Shown in pieces: positions 32,215-43,590 of a DNA stretch of 64,000 nucleotides. Under the pieces are notes generated by a model. The model saw nothing but the letters and a program-made list of their open reading frames with translations. It was not told where the DNA came from and did not search any database. The stretch is from the NCBI RefSeq assembly GCF_030272615.1, contig NC_081408.1:404681389-404745388 (forward strand), read 5' to 3'. The position numbers and the translations under genes are program-made. How positions within the stretch are numbered: the first letter of the stretch is position 1; each line of letters opens with the position of its first letter. The DNA comes from Cryptomeria japonica. Lineage: Eukaryota > Streptophyta > Pinopsida > Cupressales > Cupressaceae.

Positions 32215-32496
32215 ACTGCTCAGGGGGAGTAGTCAGCTTTGTGATTCAGAGGCTTATGTTTTTGCTTTGATATTTTTGTCAGATTTTTGGAATCGATGTC
32301 AAATGAGGAGTGATATTGATGTGAAAAAAAAGGAAGATAAATTCAGAGCTTTACAGAGATATTATTCATAGGGGGAGTTTGAGCTGTCTGTGGGAGATAT
32401 TGTTGGTTGTCTTCCATTGGGGAGACTTGTTTGGCATTTCTTAATACTTAGATATTTTTCACATCTAGTGTTGCCATCAATGCCAAAGGGAGATAT
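32215..32496 (+). promoter_or_regulatory. Serial polypurine tracts of element C
   Basis: CAGGGGGAGTAG (near 32220), TAGGGGGAGTTTG (near 32370) and CCAAAGGGAGATAT (32484-32496) occur, the last touching the LTR. TTGCCATCAATG before the last tract is the same phrase seen before other LTRs here. Confidence 0.75.
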
Positions 32497-33719
32497 TGTT
32501 GGCCATTTGGTGGAATTGATTATTTGTTGCATTGATGTTTTGTCATTAATGCCAACACTAGCTATTTGGATGTTTTACTGGCACCCTTCTGGTCCCGGTA
32601 GGTTGAGTGTTTTTTGGTTAACTTGGATCCGGCATGATCCGGTAGGCTCTAGTATAGTCTGGTGATGGAATCAGCTTGTTCATGATACTCATAATCATAT
32701 TTGGTCAATTGGTTTTGGTCTAGAGATCGGTTGATATCCTACTTGCTTAGAAGATTGGTTTATGGTTTCAACGATGGTTTCACCGGCACAGATTTTGGTG
32801 GAGATCTTTGATGAAATGCATAAGTGGTGTTGGTGTAGCTTTTGATGGAGTTTCAGGATGTTGTTGGTGATCATGTTTGAGACTTGGTGGTTGGAGATCA
32901 TTGATGTAGCGTTGTGGACCTATACTTGGTCCTAGTTGATCTAATTTATGGACCTACTTTAATGTAACGTGTGGATAGGACCTATTAATGTATTTCTGGG
33001 ATGTCTTATGTGTTGATATTATTTGTTTGGTCTAAGGATGACATGGTTTGTAATTATGTAATTGGTTTTATTATCTGGTGGTCGACCTGATTATTTATGG
33101 TCGAGGGTTTTGTATAAATAGATGTAAGATCTCTTTGTAGATCATCATGGTTATTGTTAGAGGTCATGGTCAAGGAATGTAAATGTGTGAATAATGTAAT
33201 TTCATTTAGGAAGAGGAGTTGGTCGATCATTGGAGATCAAATTGGGTTTATGTAAGAGGATTTACTCCTCTGGTGTTGAGCTTAACTAGAACTATACTTA
33301 GGCATAGGAGATGCTATCTTTTGCAGTTCAACACTTCTTCGGATTGTAGTCTAGATTTATGTAGTCAGTGAGGCTCCTTTTGTAATGAACAGTGCATTGT
33401 AGGCTATTGGCATTCCTGCAAGTGCATGACCCTTCATTGTAATTCACATACTTACTACAGAAGTATTATCTGACTGTGGGTAGGCTTCCCACCATGGTTT
33501 TTCCCTTTACCGGGTTTTCCACGTACAAATCTTGGTGTCATGTGGATGGTATTTATTCTATGATTATTGTTTATGCTTAATTGGTTTATCTTCTATTCCG
33601 ATATTAATGTTTTGGGTTTTGGTATTAAAGTTTAAAATTGCTAATGGTTTTGGTAATATGTGACAACTGATTCACCCCCCTATTCTCAATTGTCTTCCGG
33701 TTATTTGAACTGTCTAACA
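32497..33719 (+). repeat. 3' LTR of element C
   Basis: It starts TGTTGGCCATTTGG and ends CTGTCTAACA. It matches the 5' LTR and the extra copy at 12911-14140. The hairpin motif is near 33494. Confidence 0.92.
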
Positions 33720-33724
33720 AGCCC

Positions 33725-34259
33725 AATAACCTAGTTATGCAGGTCTAGCTTAGGCCTTCTGGGGGGCCTCCATTCTCTAGTTTAAATGAAGGCAAAGCAA
33801 GATGAGGTCATCAACCCCGCCCACCTTTAGTTGCTGAAGTGCTCAATATTGTGTGGGGCGAGGCGAGAGAATGTCGCAATGATACACCAATCGGAGTGAA
33901 AATAGAAGAAGCTAATTGTTCTATAGTTCGCCTTCCTCAACTATAGTCCAGCAGATAATTGTTCTATAGTTCGGTCTATAGTTCGGATAATTGTTAGGGA
34001 ACAATTATAGTTGGGTTAGATTAATTTACCCCTCCCTTCTATTAGGGAACAATGGATAATTGTTATCAATAGGCGGTTAAGCTTGACTGGGGAACACAAT
34101 AAGAGAAAAAGTTGGGTATCAATATTGACTGGGATACATTAAGCTTTACAACTAAAGGTTTTACTAGCCTTGCTTTCTATGTCGACTCTGTCTCTACTGA
34201 CTCCACTCTATATGCCTCTCCCGTTGTGGGCTCTTGAACAAACTCTAAGCCTAGGGTGA
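33725..34259. other. Non-coding flank, no gene seen
   Basis: It contains short direct repeats of TTGTTCTATAGTTCG and ATAATTGTT near 33915-34070. Nothing else was recognised. Confidence 0.4.
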
Positions 34260-37200
34260 TACCTTGTCCCTTTAATTTTCATTATCAAATTTTGCAACAA
34301 ACATTGGATCATCTTGTTTCCAAATCTGATCAAGTAAGAAAAATTCTTCCCAAGTACCAATTTGGAACTAGTAACATGCCACTCTCTTGAACCATTCTCC
34401 TTGCCTCATTTATCCTTATGTCAATGTTATCTAGGTTCACTTCATCAAGAGTAGAGGCAACCATCTCTTCATGCTCAAACTCTTTCATCTCCATTTTTAA
34501 CCAAAAGCCCTTAAACTCTAGACTAAATAAATAAATCATCATCCTCAATGAACTAGTGAGTTTCTATCATTATTTCATCATCTAATTGATAACTAGGGGT
34601 AGTTTTATGCATATCTACTTGATCTTGTGGCATTTGTTGAATAATAGTCTCTCTATGAGGTGATGGAAATGGTTGATCAACTTCTTCTTCAAAATCCATC
34701 TCATACATTATTTGTGCAACTTCTTTAGTGTCTCCCACCTACTCTTCAGTTTTCTTGTGTGGCACTAAGGGAGGCTGGTCTTGAACCCTTTTCCTTTTTT
34801 TGTGCTAGCTCTTGTGCTAGTTGAGCTGGTGGTTCCACAAATTTAATTCCATTTTCTTTAGGAGCTTGTAGACTTGATGGTTGAGGTACTATTGCTGGAG
34901 CTTTTCCATATATCTTTTCAAGGTTATCAAACATCAAATTCATCCTTTTGATCTCATCTTTCTCCTCAAAAAAGTAACCAAGGAAATGTCGTTCTAACTT
35001 CTTCCTTTATTCCTCAAGCCTTAGAAGTATTGCCAACTTTTTTCTCCTTTGCAATGCTTATGAAGTATTTGGGCAATTTTGAACCACATCCTCCTCATAA
35101 TACATCTCATGAAAATATTGTCCTCTTTTCAACTTGAAATTATACATGGTTTTAATATATTGTTGGATCCATTCTGGTGTGTCACATCCAACCATAAATC
35201 GATAAATCTAGTACACTATGGCATGTGGGTAAATTCTCTCTCCTTTTCCATTAGCTCATTTTCCATCCACATAAGCTACCACATAATCTCTAGAAAATCT
35301 AATCTAGGAGGTACTACCCTACGCAAAAAATATGGTGCTTGAGGGAACCCATTTACTCTAATAATAGTGTAGTCTAAAAAGAAGACCCAATCACCAAAAT
35401 TGTGATTATGACCATCATTTGACCCCTTATCTTTTGGCATTTCATCTCTTGCTCACAACAACTATATGAGTTTTGGTCGCAGCCTAGTGAAAGACAATCC
35501 AAACCACCCCATTTTCTTCATTACAAAGTGCTCATGAAACACTAGATAATCAAAAATGACACTTTTTTCCCACACATAAGTCTAACATTGTACTAGTTGT
35601 GGCTTTCCAAACTTGTCAACCATTTCCAACCTCATTCTCTTATCCCAACTAGACTTATTATGAAATAATATTAGGTAACACAAGAGAGAATAATATTTGA
35701 AAATAATTAGCCTATCATTCTCTTTAAATATCATCAACCCTTCAAAAATTTCAACAAATATATATGAGGCAAAATTATATTCAACATTGACATCAGGGTT
35801 TTGAATATACATGGTAATCATCATCAAGTTAACCGACATTTTTTGTGTCAGCATCTTTTGCCAATATTTGACACAATGCATAATAGTTTTTGAAAAAATA
35901 GCCTTCAAAAGATGTGAGCTCTAAGGGTTCCTTCTCAAAGGTTGAATTCCCAATTATTCTATTTTTGAAAATCTTTTTTCTATATCTAGGAACTTCATTG
36001 CATCTTAGGGTTTTCCTCTACACTATTGGCATTTGTGCAGAGTATGTTGACATGATGATATTATGTTGTCATTGATGTCAATATATAGGAGAGTGAACTG
36101 GCAATATGTTGAAAAGTGAACCGGTATAATGTGGTGAACTGGTATATGTGAAAAGAAGTGAACAGGTATATTGAAGCTAAGCAGCTGGCAAAGAGAACCG
36201 GTATAGCGGTATAAACTGGTATATGAGCAATAGGTAAAGCAGTATTTTTGTCCAAGTGAACTGGTATGATGGAATGTGAACCAGCATATGGAATGTTTTC
36301 TAGTGAGGCTTAATATGGTATGACTACCAGTTGGTAGTCTTAGCTTAAGGGTTTCTGGTTGAAGTGTTCCAAGCCTATGTGATTCAACCAATGACATTGT
36401 GTGATGAGCTAGCATTGTAATCAAGATCATATCATGTTGCAATGTCAGCCTTGTGTGCGTGAAGGATCTTGCATGAAGGAGATTGATCCTATCTACCTGG
36501 GGAATGTGTGAAGTTCCTGTAAACGGTGGAGAACATGTGATGGGTTATCGCCTCCATGAAACGGTGAAGAATGACTGATGGAGAATATCTTGAGATCTGT
36601 TCAAGACCATTGTATTTAAATGCAAAGTTTTCAATGGCCAGGATTGAACCACCTAAATTGCTTAACCTAAATGTTTAGGGTTTAGGGTTTATGCTGCTGA
36701 CCTATCTGTTTCCTATAAGCTTGATGTTGTGTTTCATACTGAGGTTGTTGGAAAATGGTGTGTGTGTATCTAAGTGCAGAGATACTTGATTCTTGCCAGA
36801 CCAGATGAGATAAGAGGATTGATTCTTGCATAGTGTGTGTGCAGAAGGAAGGAACTTAAGCAGATCTGCATTAGGCACTATTATCAGATCATTGTAATAC
36901 CTGTTGATCTTTAACCACTTCAATAGTTGGAAAATCCCTTAACCGGGTAGCTTTAACCAGCTTGTTGTAAATCCTTTAACAGGGTGACTCAAACTCATTG
37001 AGTTCTTGAAATCCTCTAACAAGGTAACCTCTAACAGGGTTTAACCCTTAACCAGGTATTTAGCCATCCCTTAACCGGGTGATCTCTAACAGGATCGGTT
37101 CCTAGCAGAACCTGTTGTAACAGTCTTTAACCGGACTAGGCTCCTAACAGAGTGGACTTCTAAAGAGTTCAAAAGCAGCTTGTGGGTATTCATCACTGCC

Positions 37201-38059
37201 GTGGTTTTTCCCAGTTGGGTTTCCACGTGAAAAATCTGTGTGTCATGTGTAGTATTTTTCATGTGATGATTAAAGTGATTTGTGTCTGAAGGTTAATCAT
37301 GCTGAGCTAGCTATTATTATATTTCTAATGATAGATTACCTATTCATGCATAAGGGTGAAATGGAAGTGTAGTATTAAGTTGAGTGGAAAGTTAAGTTAT
37401 TAACCTGTTAACGCTTGTCACAGTCATTCTTAGCTTTACTGGTTGCACTCTGTTTCAGACCGGTGTTACTATCTGTCAGACATTTGCAGTCAAACCGGTT
37501 TAGGAAAAGTTTTTGTGACTGTACTGATTCACCCCCCCCCTTCTCAATACCGGTTTGGTACTTATTGTTCATCATTGAGTTATCATACACCTTGTATTCT
37601 TCTTCAAGATTATCAAGATCAATGGTTGTTATGGCTTGCCTATTCAAGTCAAAGAAATCAATAATTACAAATGCCTTTATATCTATCATGATACAACCAT
37701 CAATTCTCTTGATTGTTTTGCTCACAGGTTCAAATCATTTTGCTAAAAACCTAATTAAGTCTACCTCTACAAATACATCAGGGACAATCAATCTACCTAC
37801 ATCAATTGACCAAGGTTTATATTTTGGGATGGGCTTATCTCTATCACCATAAAAGAATAAAAACAACTCCCACCATGAGATTGGAATTATAGCATCTCTA
37901 TAATTTTTTCAAGAGTCTTGGGAGGTATTACTGAGGTTATTCTCCATTGCAAAGCCTAGTAAGATATCTAATATGTCTTGATTAAGTCCTTTATTTTTCT
38001 TTCCCTTAGCTTAAGAGGACTCTCCCTTCTTAACTGAGGATTTGCCCTTCTTTTGCAAC
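34260..38059 (-). pseudogene. Minus-strand pseudogene of an unknown retroelement-type protein, split by solo LTR-F
   Basis: Reading starts at the ATG at 38057-38059 (Lys-rich M-L-Q-K-K-G-K). Protein-like sequence runs to 37591, is cut by LTR-F (36024-37585) and resumes at 36023, going on to about 34330 through many stops and frameshifts. Visible stretches are a Trp-rich SWWELFLFFYGD near 37870, NVEYNFASYIFVEIFEG near 35760, FKYYSLLCYLILF near 35680, and Pro/Gln-rich low-complexity sequence at 34553-34943. The order of an Ala-Tyr-type block followed by FKYYSLLCYLILF resembles VAYRMIKDD followed by FKFGQLLVGLFFYF of ORF2-B, so it may be a distant relative. No known domain is recognised. Confidence 0.5.
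36024..37585 (+). repeat. Solo LTR-F (1562 bp)
   Basis: It starts TATTGGCATTTGTGC (family form TGTTGGCATATGTGC), ends GAGTTATCA and is flanked by a perfect TSD TACAC (36019-36023 and 37586-37590). It matches 59451-60991. No PBS or polypurine tract adjoins. It includes about ten TTAACMGGGT-like motifs (36938-37150) and the hairpin motif (37201-37226). Confidence 0.9.
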
Positions 38060-38695
38060 ATGATTTCTTAATTATTTTACTTAGGAAGAACTACGGTTTT
38101 TTTTGCAAATTCTTGAAAATTCAAACACAATTACAACCAAAGCACATAGAAAATCCACAATTCTCTTATACTCCTCATTGAAAATAAAATTTAATTTAGT
38201 AGTTTTTTTTTGCTGAAATTCCCTAACAAGTTTCTTTAACACCTTCACTTTTGCAAAGCTTCTTCACTTGAATTCAATGAATGCAAGACTAAAATGACCC
38301 CTTAGGATTGAGTTTATGAGCCTTGATCTACTAGTAGACCTAGTCTTGTCACATTAACTTTGAAGTCATATGAAACTTTGATTTAGGTAGTCATGCACAA
38401 TTTAAATCTAGGTGATTGATCTTTTAATAGTGAATGATAGAAATTGATCATCTTTCATTTAAATATATGAGCTGGCATTCCTTTTTGCATTCTACCTCAC
38501 CCTGTGAGCCTACGGGAAAGTTAAATCCCACTTGGATTTCCTCACAGATCCAAAAAGAACCCTTTATGGTTTGTGGTTGTGCACATGCATACATGTGACA
38601 CTACCCCGCTATCCCGTAGTCCACTCCTTGTCCAATTCACCACCCTTGCAAGGCCACAAGGTGTGACTTCCCTTTGAAGTCATCAGGCCCACCAT
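38060..38695. other. Non-coding stretch, no gene seen
   Basis: This is the 5' flank of the minus-strand pseudogene and the target of element D. No repeats or genes were recognised. Confidence 0.4.
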
Positions 38696-39829
38696 TTGTT
38701 ACACATTTGGATGTCATTGTTGGCATTGATGTAAAACCTTTGGCAATCCCATATTGCCTCGATTGTTATTGGTGATCCAAATAATAGATAGGATTAGTTG
38801 GTGGTCCAGATGTTTTATTCTCTTAGCATTATGTTGATAAGAAGATATGGAATTATGTGTCAGTTTGTTTCTGGAGGTTTGGTGTTCTTCACTTGGTCCA
38901 AAAATACTTCTAGTGATTTCTTAGGAGGAACCCATCATGGACAAGAATAAATATTTGTTTCGAATATATCTCAAGAGATTATGTTTGGTTAAGGAAGATG
39001 TTATGTCTCCCTTGAGTGAACCGCTTTATTTGTTTTGGTCTAAGATAAGTAGTATGTGTTACATAGAACAATTTTTGGTGGTACCAGTTTGTGCTTTTTC
39101 ATTTGAGCGGTTAGATGCAAAATGTTTTTGATATTAGTTGGAAGGAGTGTCGACTTAGTATATATCATTTTACCTTTTGGATAATATATTTGGGGATTCT
39201 ATAGACACGTCGCATACATGCTTGGTTGACCTAGTGATAGTTTTTCTTGATCTGATTGGTATATATTGGTTGTAATAGATGTGGATCATATGCAGATAGA
39301 TAAAAAGTGTAGAGAGAAACAAAAGTAGTGTGAATGTAGGATGGATAGATGACCTATATGATAAGTGAATAAGGGCAGTGATTCAAAGGTATATAGAGTG
39401 ATCATGGAATTGTTATTTGCATTCTAATAGATGTATTTTATGTACATTTCAATCTATTATTATTACTTTGTGAGATCAGTTTTATATCTTGCCCTAAAGA
39501 AGTGATATTTAGCATAGTAAGTCTCTCTTTTGTATCTTGTTTGAGGTTGTGTGTCTCAGTCTACAAGTTCGGAGTAGTAATCTCTATTTGGCAAGAAGCC
39601 TTGTTGATTGTAAAATAGTAATTGTATATTGTGTTTAATTCTCACCATGGTTTTTCACAATTTGGGTTTTCCACGTAAAAATATGGTGTCATGGTGTGAA
39701 TGAATTGGGTGTTATTGCAATTGATTTTCAGCTCATTAATGTTGATGAATGATGAAGTTAGAAACTTTTTAATTTGATGATATTTTGTGAATTTTGACCA
39801 CCCCTCTCAGCCTCTAGTAGTGTTCAATA
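38696..39829 (+). repeat. 5' LTR of element D
   Basis: It starts TTGTTACACATTTGGATG (3' copy TGGTTACACATTTGG) and ends GTGTTCAATA, where the final CA has become TA. The hairpin motif is at 39647-39674. Confidence 0.88.
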
Positions 39830-39847
39830 ATTGGTATCAAAGCTCCA
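39830..39847 (+). promoter_or_regulatory. Primer-binding site of element D
   Basis: ATTGGTATCAAAGCTCC follows the LTR. It is the initiator-Met type with one G-to-A change. Confidence 0.8.
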
Positions 39848-39923
39848 CTTCTTGAAGAGGCAGCTTAACCACTAAGGTAGATCTTGGATTTTGAACACTA
39901 TGTGTTGAAAAAGAATTGAAGAT

Positions 39924-40850
39924 ATGGATCAAAATGGATGCAATGATGTGGATGACATAGTTGACATGGAAGGCAAACAGAGATTAACTTTGGTAGATCT
40001 GGATGATAATAGAGAAAAGCATAAGAAGGCAGTTGAAAAGATTTATTTTTTAAGAACCTTGCTAGACAAAGGAAAGAAGGTTATTGATGAATTCAAAACT
40101 AAGCTTGATGAGAAGACCAGGGAATGTGCATATCTTATTGAAGAAGTTTTTAAACTCAAGGAGCAATGAAAAATTATAAAAGATCAAAGTGAAAATGGGT
40201 TAAATCTCAAAGGTGGCAGTGAAGTATTGGATGCAATTCTAAAATCTAAAAGATAGAATAATTATAAGAGTGGACTTGGCTTTAAAGAAGTGAAATCTCA
40301 AGAAATGAAAAAGGTAAACAAAAAGTAAAGGATAAAGTTTAGAATAATCAAAGCTTTAGAAATGTCTAGAGAACTCCTCTTGCTCCTATCAAGTATTCTT
40401 CCTTTAATTGTAATTTTTCTACTTGTAATAGATTTGGGCATAGAGCTAGTGAATATAGGAGTTAGAACAGAAATTAGTCAAATGGCATGAAATATTTTTC
40501 TTGTAATAAGTTTGGTCATAAGGCTACCAAATGCAAAAGTAGAGTAATGAGAAATGGATACCAAATTGTGAACTGTGTTCATACTTTTAATGGAATTTTC
40601 TACACTTGCAAATTCAGGTCCCTTCAAAACCTGTTTTTACCTTAATCAAAAACATTTTGACACAAATTTGTTGACTGCAGGACAAACAAAAACTTTGGGA
40701 ACATCAGGATGAATTATAGAAAATCTCATAAAGCTCTGGTATGTCACAATTGCAACAACATGGGTCATATTGCAAGAAATTGTAGAAGCAGAACAAAAAG
40801 ATTTAAAGGCTCAAAAAGGAAGATTGACATTAGTAAATAAAAGGAGAAGA
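39924..40850 (+). pseudogene. ORF1-D: decayed coiled coil plus four zinc knuckles
   Basis: ATG 39924 opens 81 codons of charged coiled coil ending at TGA 40167-40169. Further pieces carry K-S-G-L-G-F (near 40272), the same motif as in ORF1-B. Four knuckle remnants follow: one near 40405 ending GHRASEY (last Cys to Tyr), one near 40497 (first Cys to Tyr, SCNKFGHKATKC), a badly worn one near 40605, and an intact CHNCNNMGHIARNC near 40742. Stops and frameshifts separate them. The knuckle count and order match ORF1-B, supporting common descent. Confidence 0.72.
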
Positions 40851-40999
40851 TGAAGATGAAATGGGTGAAGAAGTTAGATGTTGAGTCTAAAGAAAATACT
40901 ATGGATGGATCCGCACCTTCTGTCGGTGGAGACCCTTCTTCTAGTAATTAGCTTAGTCAGTTGTGTCTGGGGGGGAGATCTTAAAAGAACATAATTCAT

Positions 41000-41266
41000 C
41001 CCCTCCTTGATTGGTGTTGGGTAGCTCTCAGCATTGCAGATGTGTCGCAATATTTTATGGTGGATTTTAAGCAACTTTGATGTTTCGGAATATTTTTGGC
41101 AAGTGTGAGTGTATAATGTATCAGCTTTTTGGAAAGCCCTAATTAACAATTATATATTACTTATTAAAAAATCATTTGTGTATATGTGTTCAAAGAGAAA
41201 TAGAGCACAAGGAGAGGTGAAGAAGAACTGTTCAAGGTATCTTCTCTTGTTTGAATCCTTTCTTAG
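41000..41266 (+). promoter_or_regulatory. Spacer before ORF2-D with donor-like site
   Basis: TTCAAG|GTATCTTC has its GT at 41237-41238, 30 bp before the ORF2 ATG, as in elements A and B. TATATATTA near 41150 could act as a TATA box. TTTCTTAG just before the ATG resembles a 3' splice site. All function is inferred. Confidence 0.3.
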
Positions 41267-43389
41267 ATGGAAAATCCTAAAATTATCAGTAACAATGAAA
41301 AGGATAGACCTAGTTCAGAATGTAGACCATTTATTTTGGCATTAGATGATGAAATTGGAGCATTTTTCGCTATTCCTGACAATGTGGCATGTAAGGAACA
41401 TCTTTTTAGTTACATTCATGTCCCCTTGGAAGAATGTGATGATAGCAAGCTTATGGATTTCAAGAGAACTCATCTGGTAGATGGTACACAAGAATTTAGG
41501 GCTGAATATGTTGTTCTAGGACACAAGGGTTTGGATGCATTGAGTGACTTTCCTATTTTTCACGATGAAGAGATTATAAGAATAGTTTTGAGAAAAATTC
41601 ATGAAGACTATTTGTGTCTATATCAACCATACCAAATTTCAAAATTGGCTTTGAGTGATTTAACTGGGTTATGTTTATTTGGAACCATACCTGCTCTAAA
41701 ATCTATTAAGAATGATGAGGTGAACAAACTAACTGATGTTGTTCCTAATAAAAGAGCCTTGTGAATTGACACTATTGATGGCCTTGATGTCACATATGAA
41801 AACATGGTAATTTCATACAAAGTGTTCTACAGGAATCCAGAGGGTTCAACCTCTTCTATTGTGGTGTATGTAGCTTACAAGATGGTAAAGGAGAATGTTG
41901 ACTATGATTTGTACAAACTATTGAGGTGACAATTGCTGGAAAATATTTGATTGATGAAGACAGATCCATATCCCTTCCAATATGGATCACTTAATGGTTT
42001 TCTCGGAATGAATAAAATTTCTTGGAGAAATGACGTTCTAATTTATTTTCAGATAAAAGGATACCTAGATAACTTGAATGACTATGATGCTATCTATTAT
42101 AATTTTTTCTTAGATATTCCAAAAGAGTTGATTTCGAGGAACCGGATTCCTTAAAATATTATCGAATGGTACAAAGAGGATATCACTTTTCTTGTGGGTA
42201 AGGATAATTTCTTTGTTTAAGTTGTTATCCCTAGAACTTAATGGGTTCACATACTTCCTTATGAGGTATCGGAAGACAAGTGCATGGACATTATGGAAAT
42301 TTTCCTTAAGATGTTTAAGGATGTAAATACAAAAATATATGGAACCTTTGAAGAGATTATGGGTAAGTTTGGTGGAAGAAGACCCAATAAAACTACATTG
42401 TTACCAAACGACAAGAAAATGAAAACATAAACTGATGATGTAGTTGCTTCCTCCTCCAAAGTATCAAAAGGTAAAAGAGTTACAAAGAGATCTAAAGAAG
42501 TTGTTACAGTAGAAAGTGATGATGACAATCTAGAGAAGACTAATGTTCAGAAGAGTTCTTCAATTAGAGAATTGATGATTGCCTACCCCAAAGGCATATT
42601 TGATGAAAACAAAACTCTTGAGGTGTTATCTAATTTTGATGGTTTGGAAAGAGTTGGAGATTTGTATCTCACTATTCTATCCTATGATCAAGACACTATT
42701 GAGCAGGCTTGTGTTACTTATTTGCTTTAGAACAATCTTATTCCTCTGAATGTTATAGATGTGCTTCCAAAAACATTAATTGAATTGTTGATTAAGAGCA
42801 TGGCCATTGTTGTTGGAGAAGAGAGTGAAGCTAGTGAACCATTCACTAAAGATAATATAGTAGAGAAGATGATCGAAAGGTGCCTGAAGGCACACCATGA
42901 TCTAAAATTGAATCTAGTTAATTTCATAAATATGCGAATACTGTATCTTAGTTATACAAATACTATCTCATATGACCCATGGATATGAAGCAATTTAAAG
43001 ATGAGATAGACTCTATTGAGTCTTAGCTTATAGAGTTGGCCCTGACCTTCAATATTTACAGAGATGCAAGTGGTGCCATGAGAGCTAAGGCTCGACAGCT
43101 ACATTCTTGATTGGTGATGAGACAAAAGAAAAGGGAAGACTATGTGAAGTTGTTTTGTAGACTGAAAGATACTATGGGATTGCGCTTGTCCCTGTTTTCC
43201 AGAATGTTGAGTGATGTAGAAAAAGTTGAACAAAGTGTGTTTAATTTAGATATATTTGATTTTACAATAAATTTGTGTGTTGATTGTGAGACTCAAAACA
43301 AGATGTTGTTTGCTACTATGCATGTTTGGAATTCATCTATTGTTGGTTTGAAGAATCAATTCGAGGACATTCAGCCTAGAAATGTCTAG
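41267..43389 (+). pseudogene. ORF2-D: decayed copy of the conserved unknown protein
   Basis: ATG 41267 opens 165 codons to TGA 41762. Aligned blocks with ORF2-B are VLRKIHEDYLCLYQ (near 41586), LSDLTGL (near 41652) and, after a frameshift, VAYKMVKENVDYDLYKLL (41870-41925). Later pieces contain WYKEDITFLVGKDN (42170), PYEVSED (42256) and YGTFEE (42337). The C-terminal 43111-43389 part is helical with a Trp-Asn-Ser-Ser near the end, like Trp-Lys-Ser-Ser in ORF2-A. The long Lys/Glu repeat of ORF2-B is absent, so that region is variable. At least six breaks make it inactive. Confidence 0.72.
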
Positions 43390-43489
43390 TTGTCATTTTC
43401 CTCTTTCTTATTTGTTATTGCTCTATTGAAGAAGATTGCAGTTTTTAGTCTTGTATGTTTTTGCTTTTAAAAGGTAATTACCCTTTGTC

Positions 43490-43590
43490 ATTGTTGTTAA
43501 AGGGGGTGAAATGGAGAATTGGGGAAATGATGTTAGGGGGAGTGAGAGAATGAATATCTTTTTTTTCTACCATAAATGATAAAGGGGGGA
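43490..43590 (+). promoter_or_regulatory. Serial polypurine tracts of element D
   Basis: AAAGGGGGTGAAATGGAG (near 43499), TAGGGGGAGTGAGAG (near 43534) and AAAGGGGGGA (43581-43590) occur, the last touching the LTR. Confidence 0.75.

Larger units (their letters stand above)
26715..33719 (+). mobile_element. Element C: Copia LTR retrotransposon, near full length but mutated
   Basis: It has two LTRs of 1222 and 1223 bp, a Met-tRNA PBS, gag, protease, integrase, RT and RNase H in Copia order, and a polypurine tract. Flanks are AGCCT (26710-26714) and AGCCC (33720-33724), a TSD with one change. Stops and frameshifts in every domain show that it cannot move by itself. It may represent the type of autonomous element that could serve elements A, B and D. 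Confidence 0.92.

Noticed and set aside
37408-37725. A 105-codon minus-strand frame as a separate gene
   Set aside because: Its first half is the pseudogene at 34260-38059 and its second half reads into solo LTR-F; it is a chance fusion at the insertion edge.
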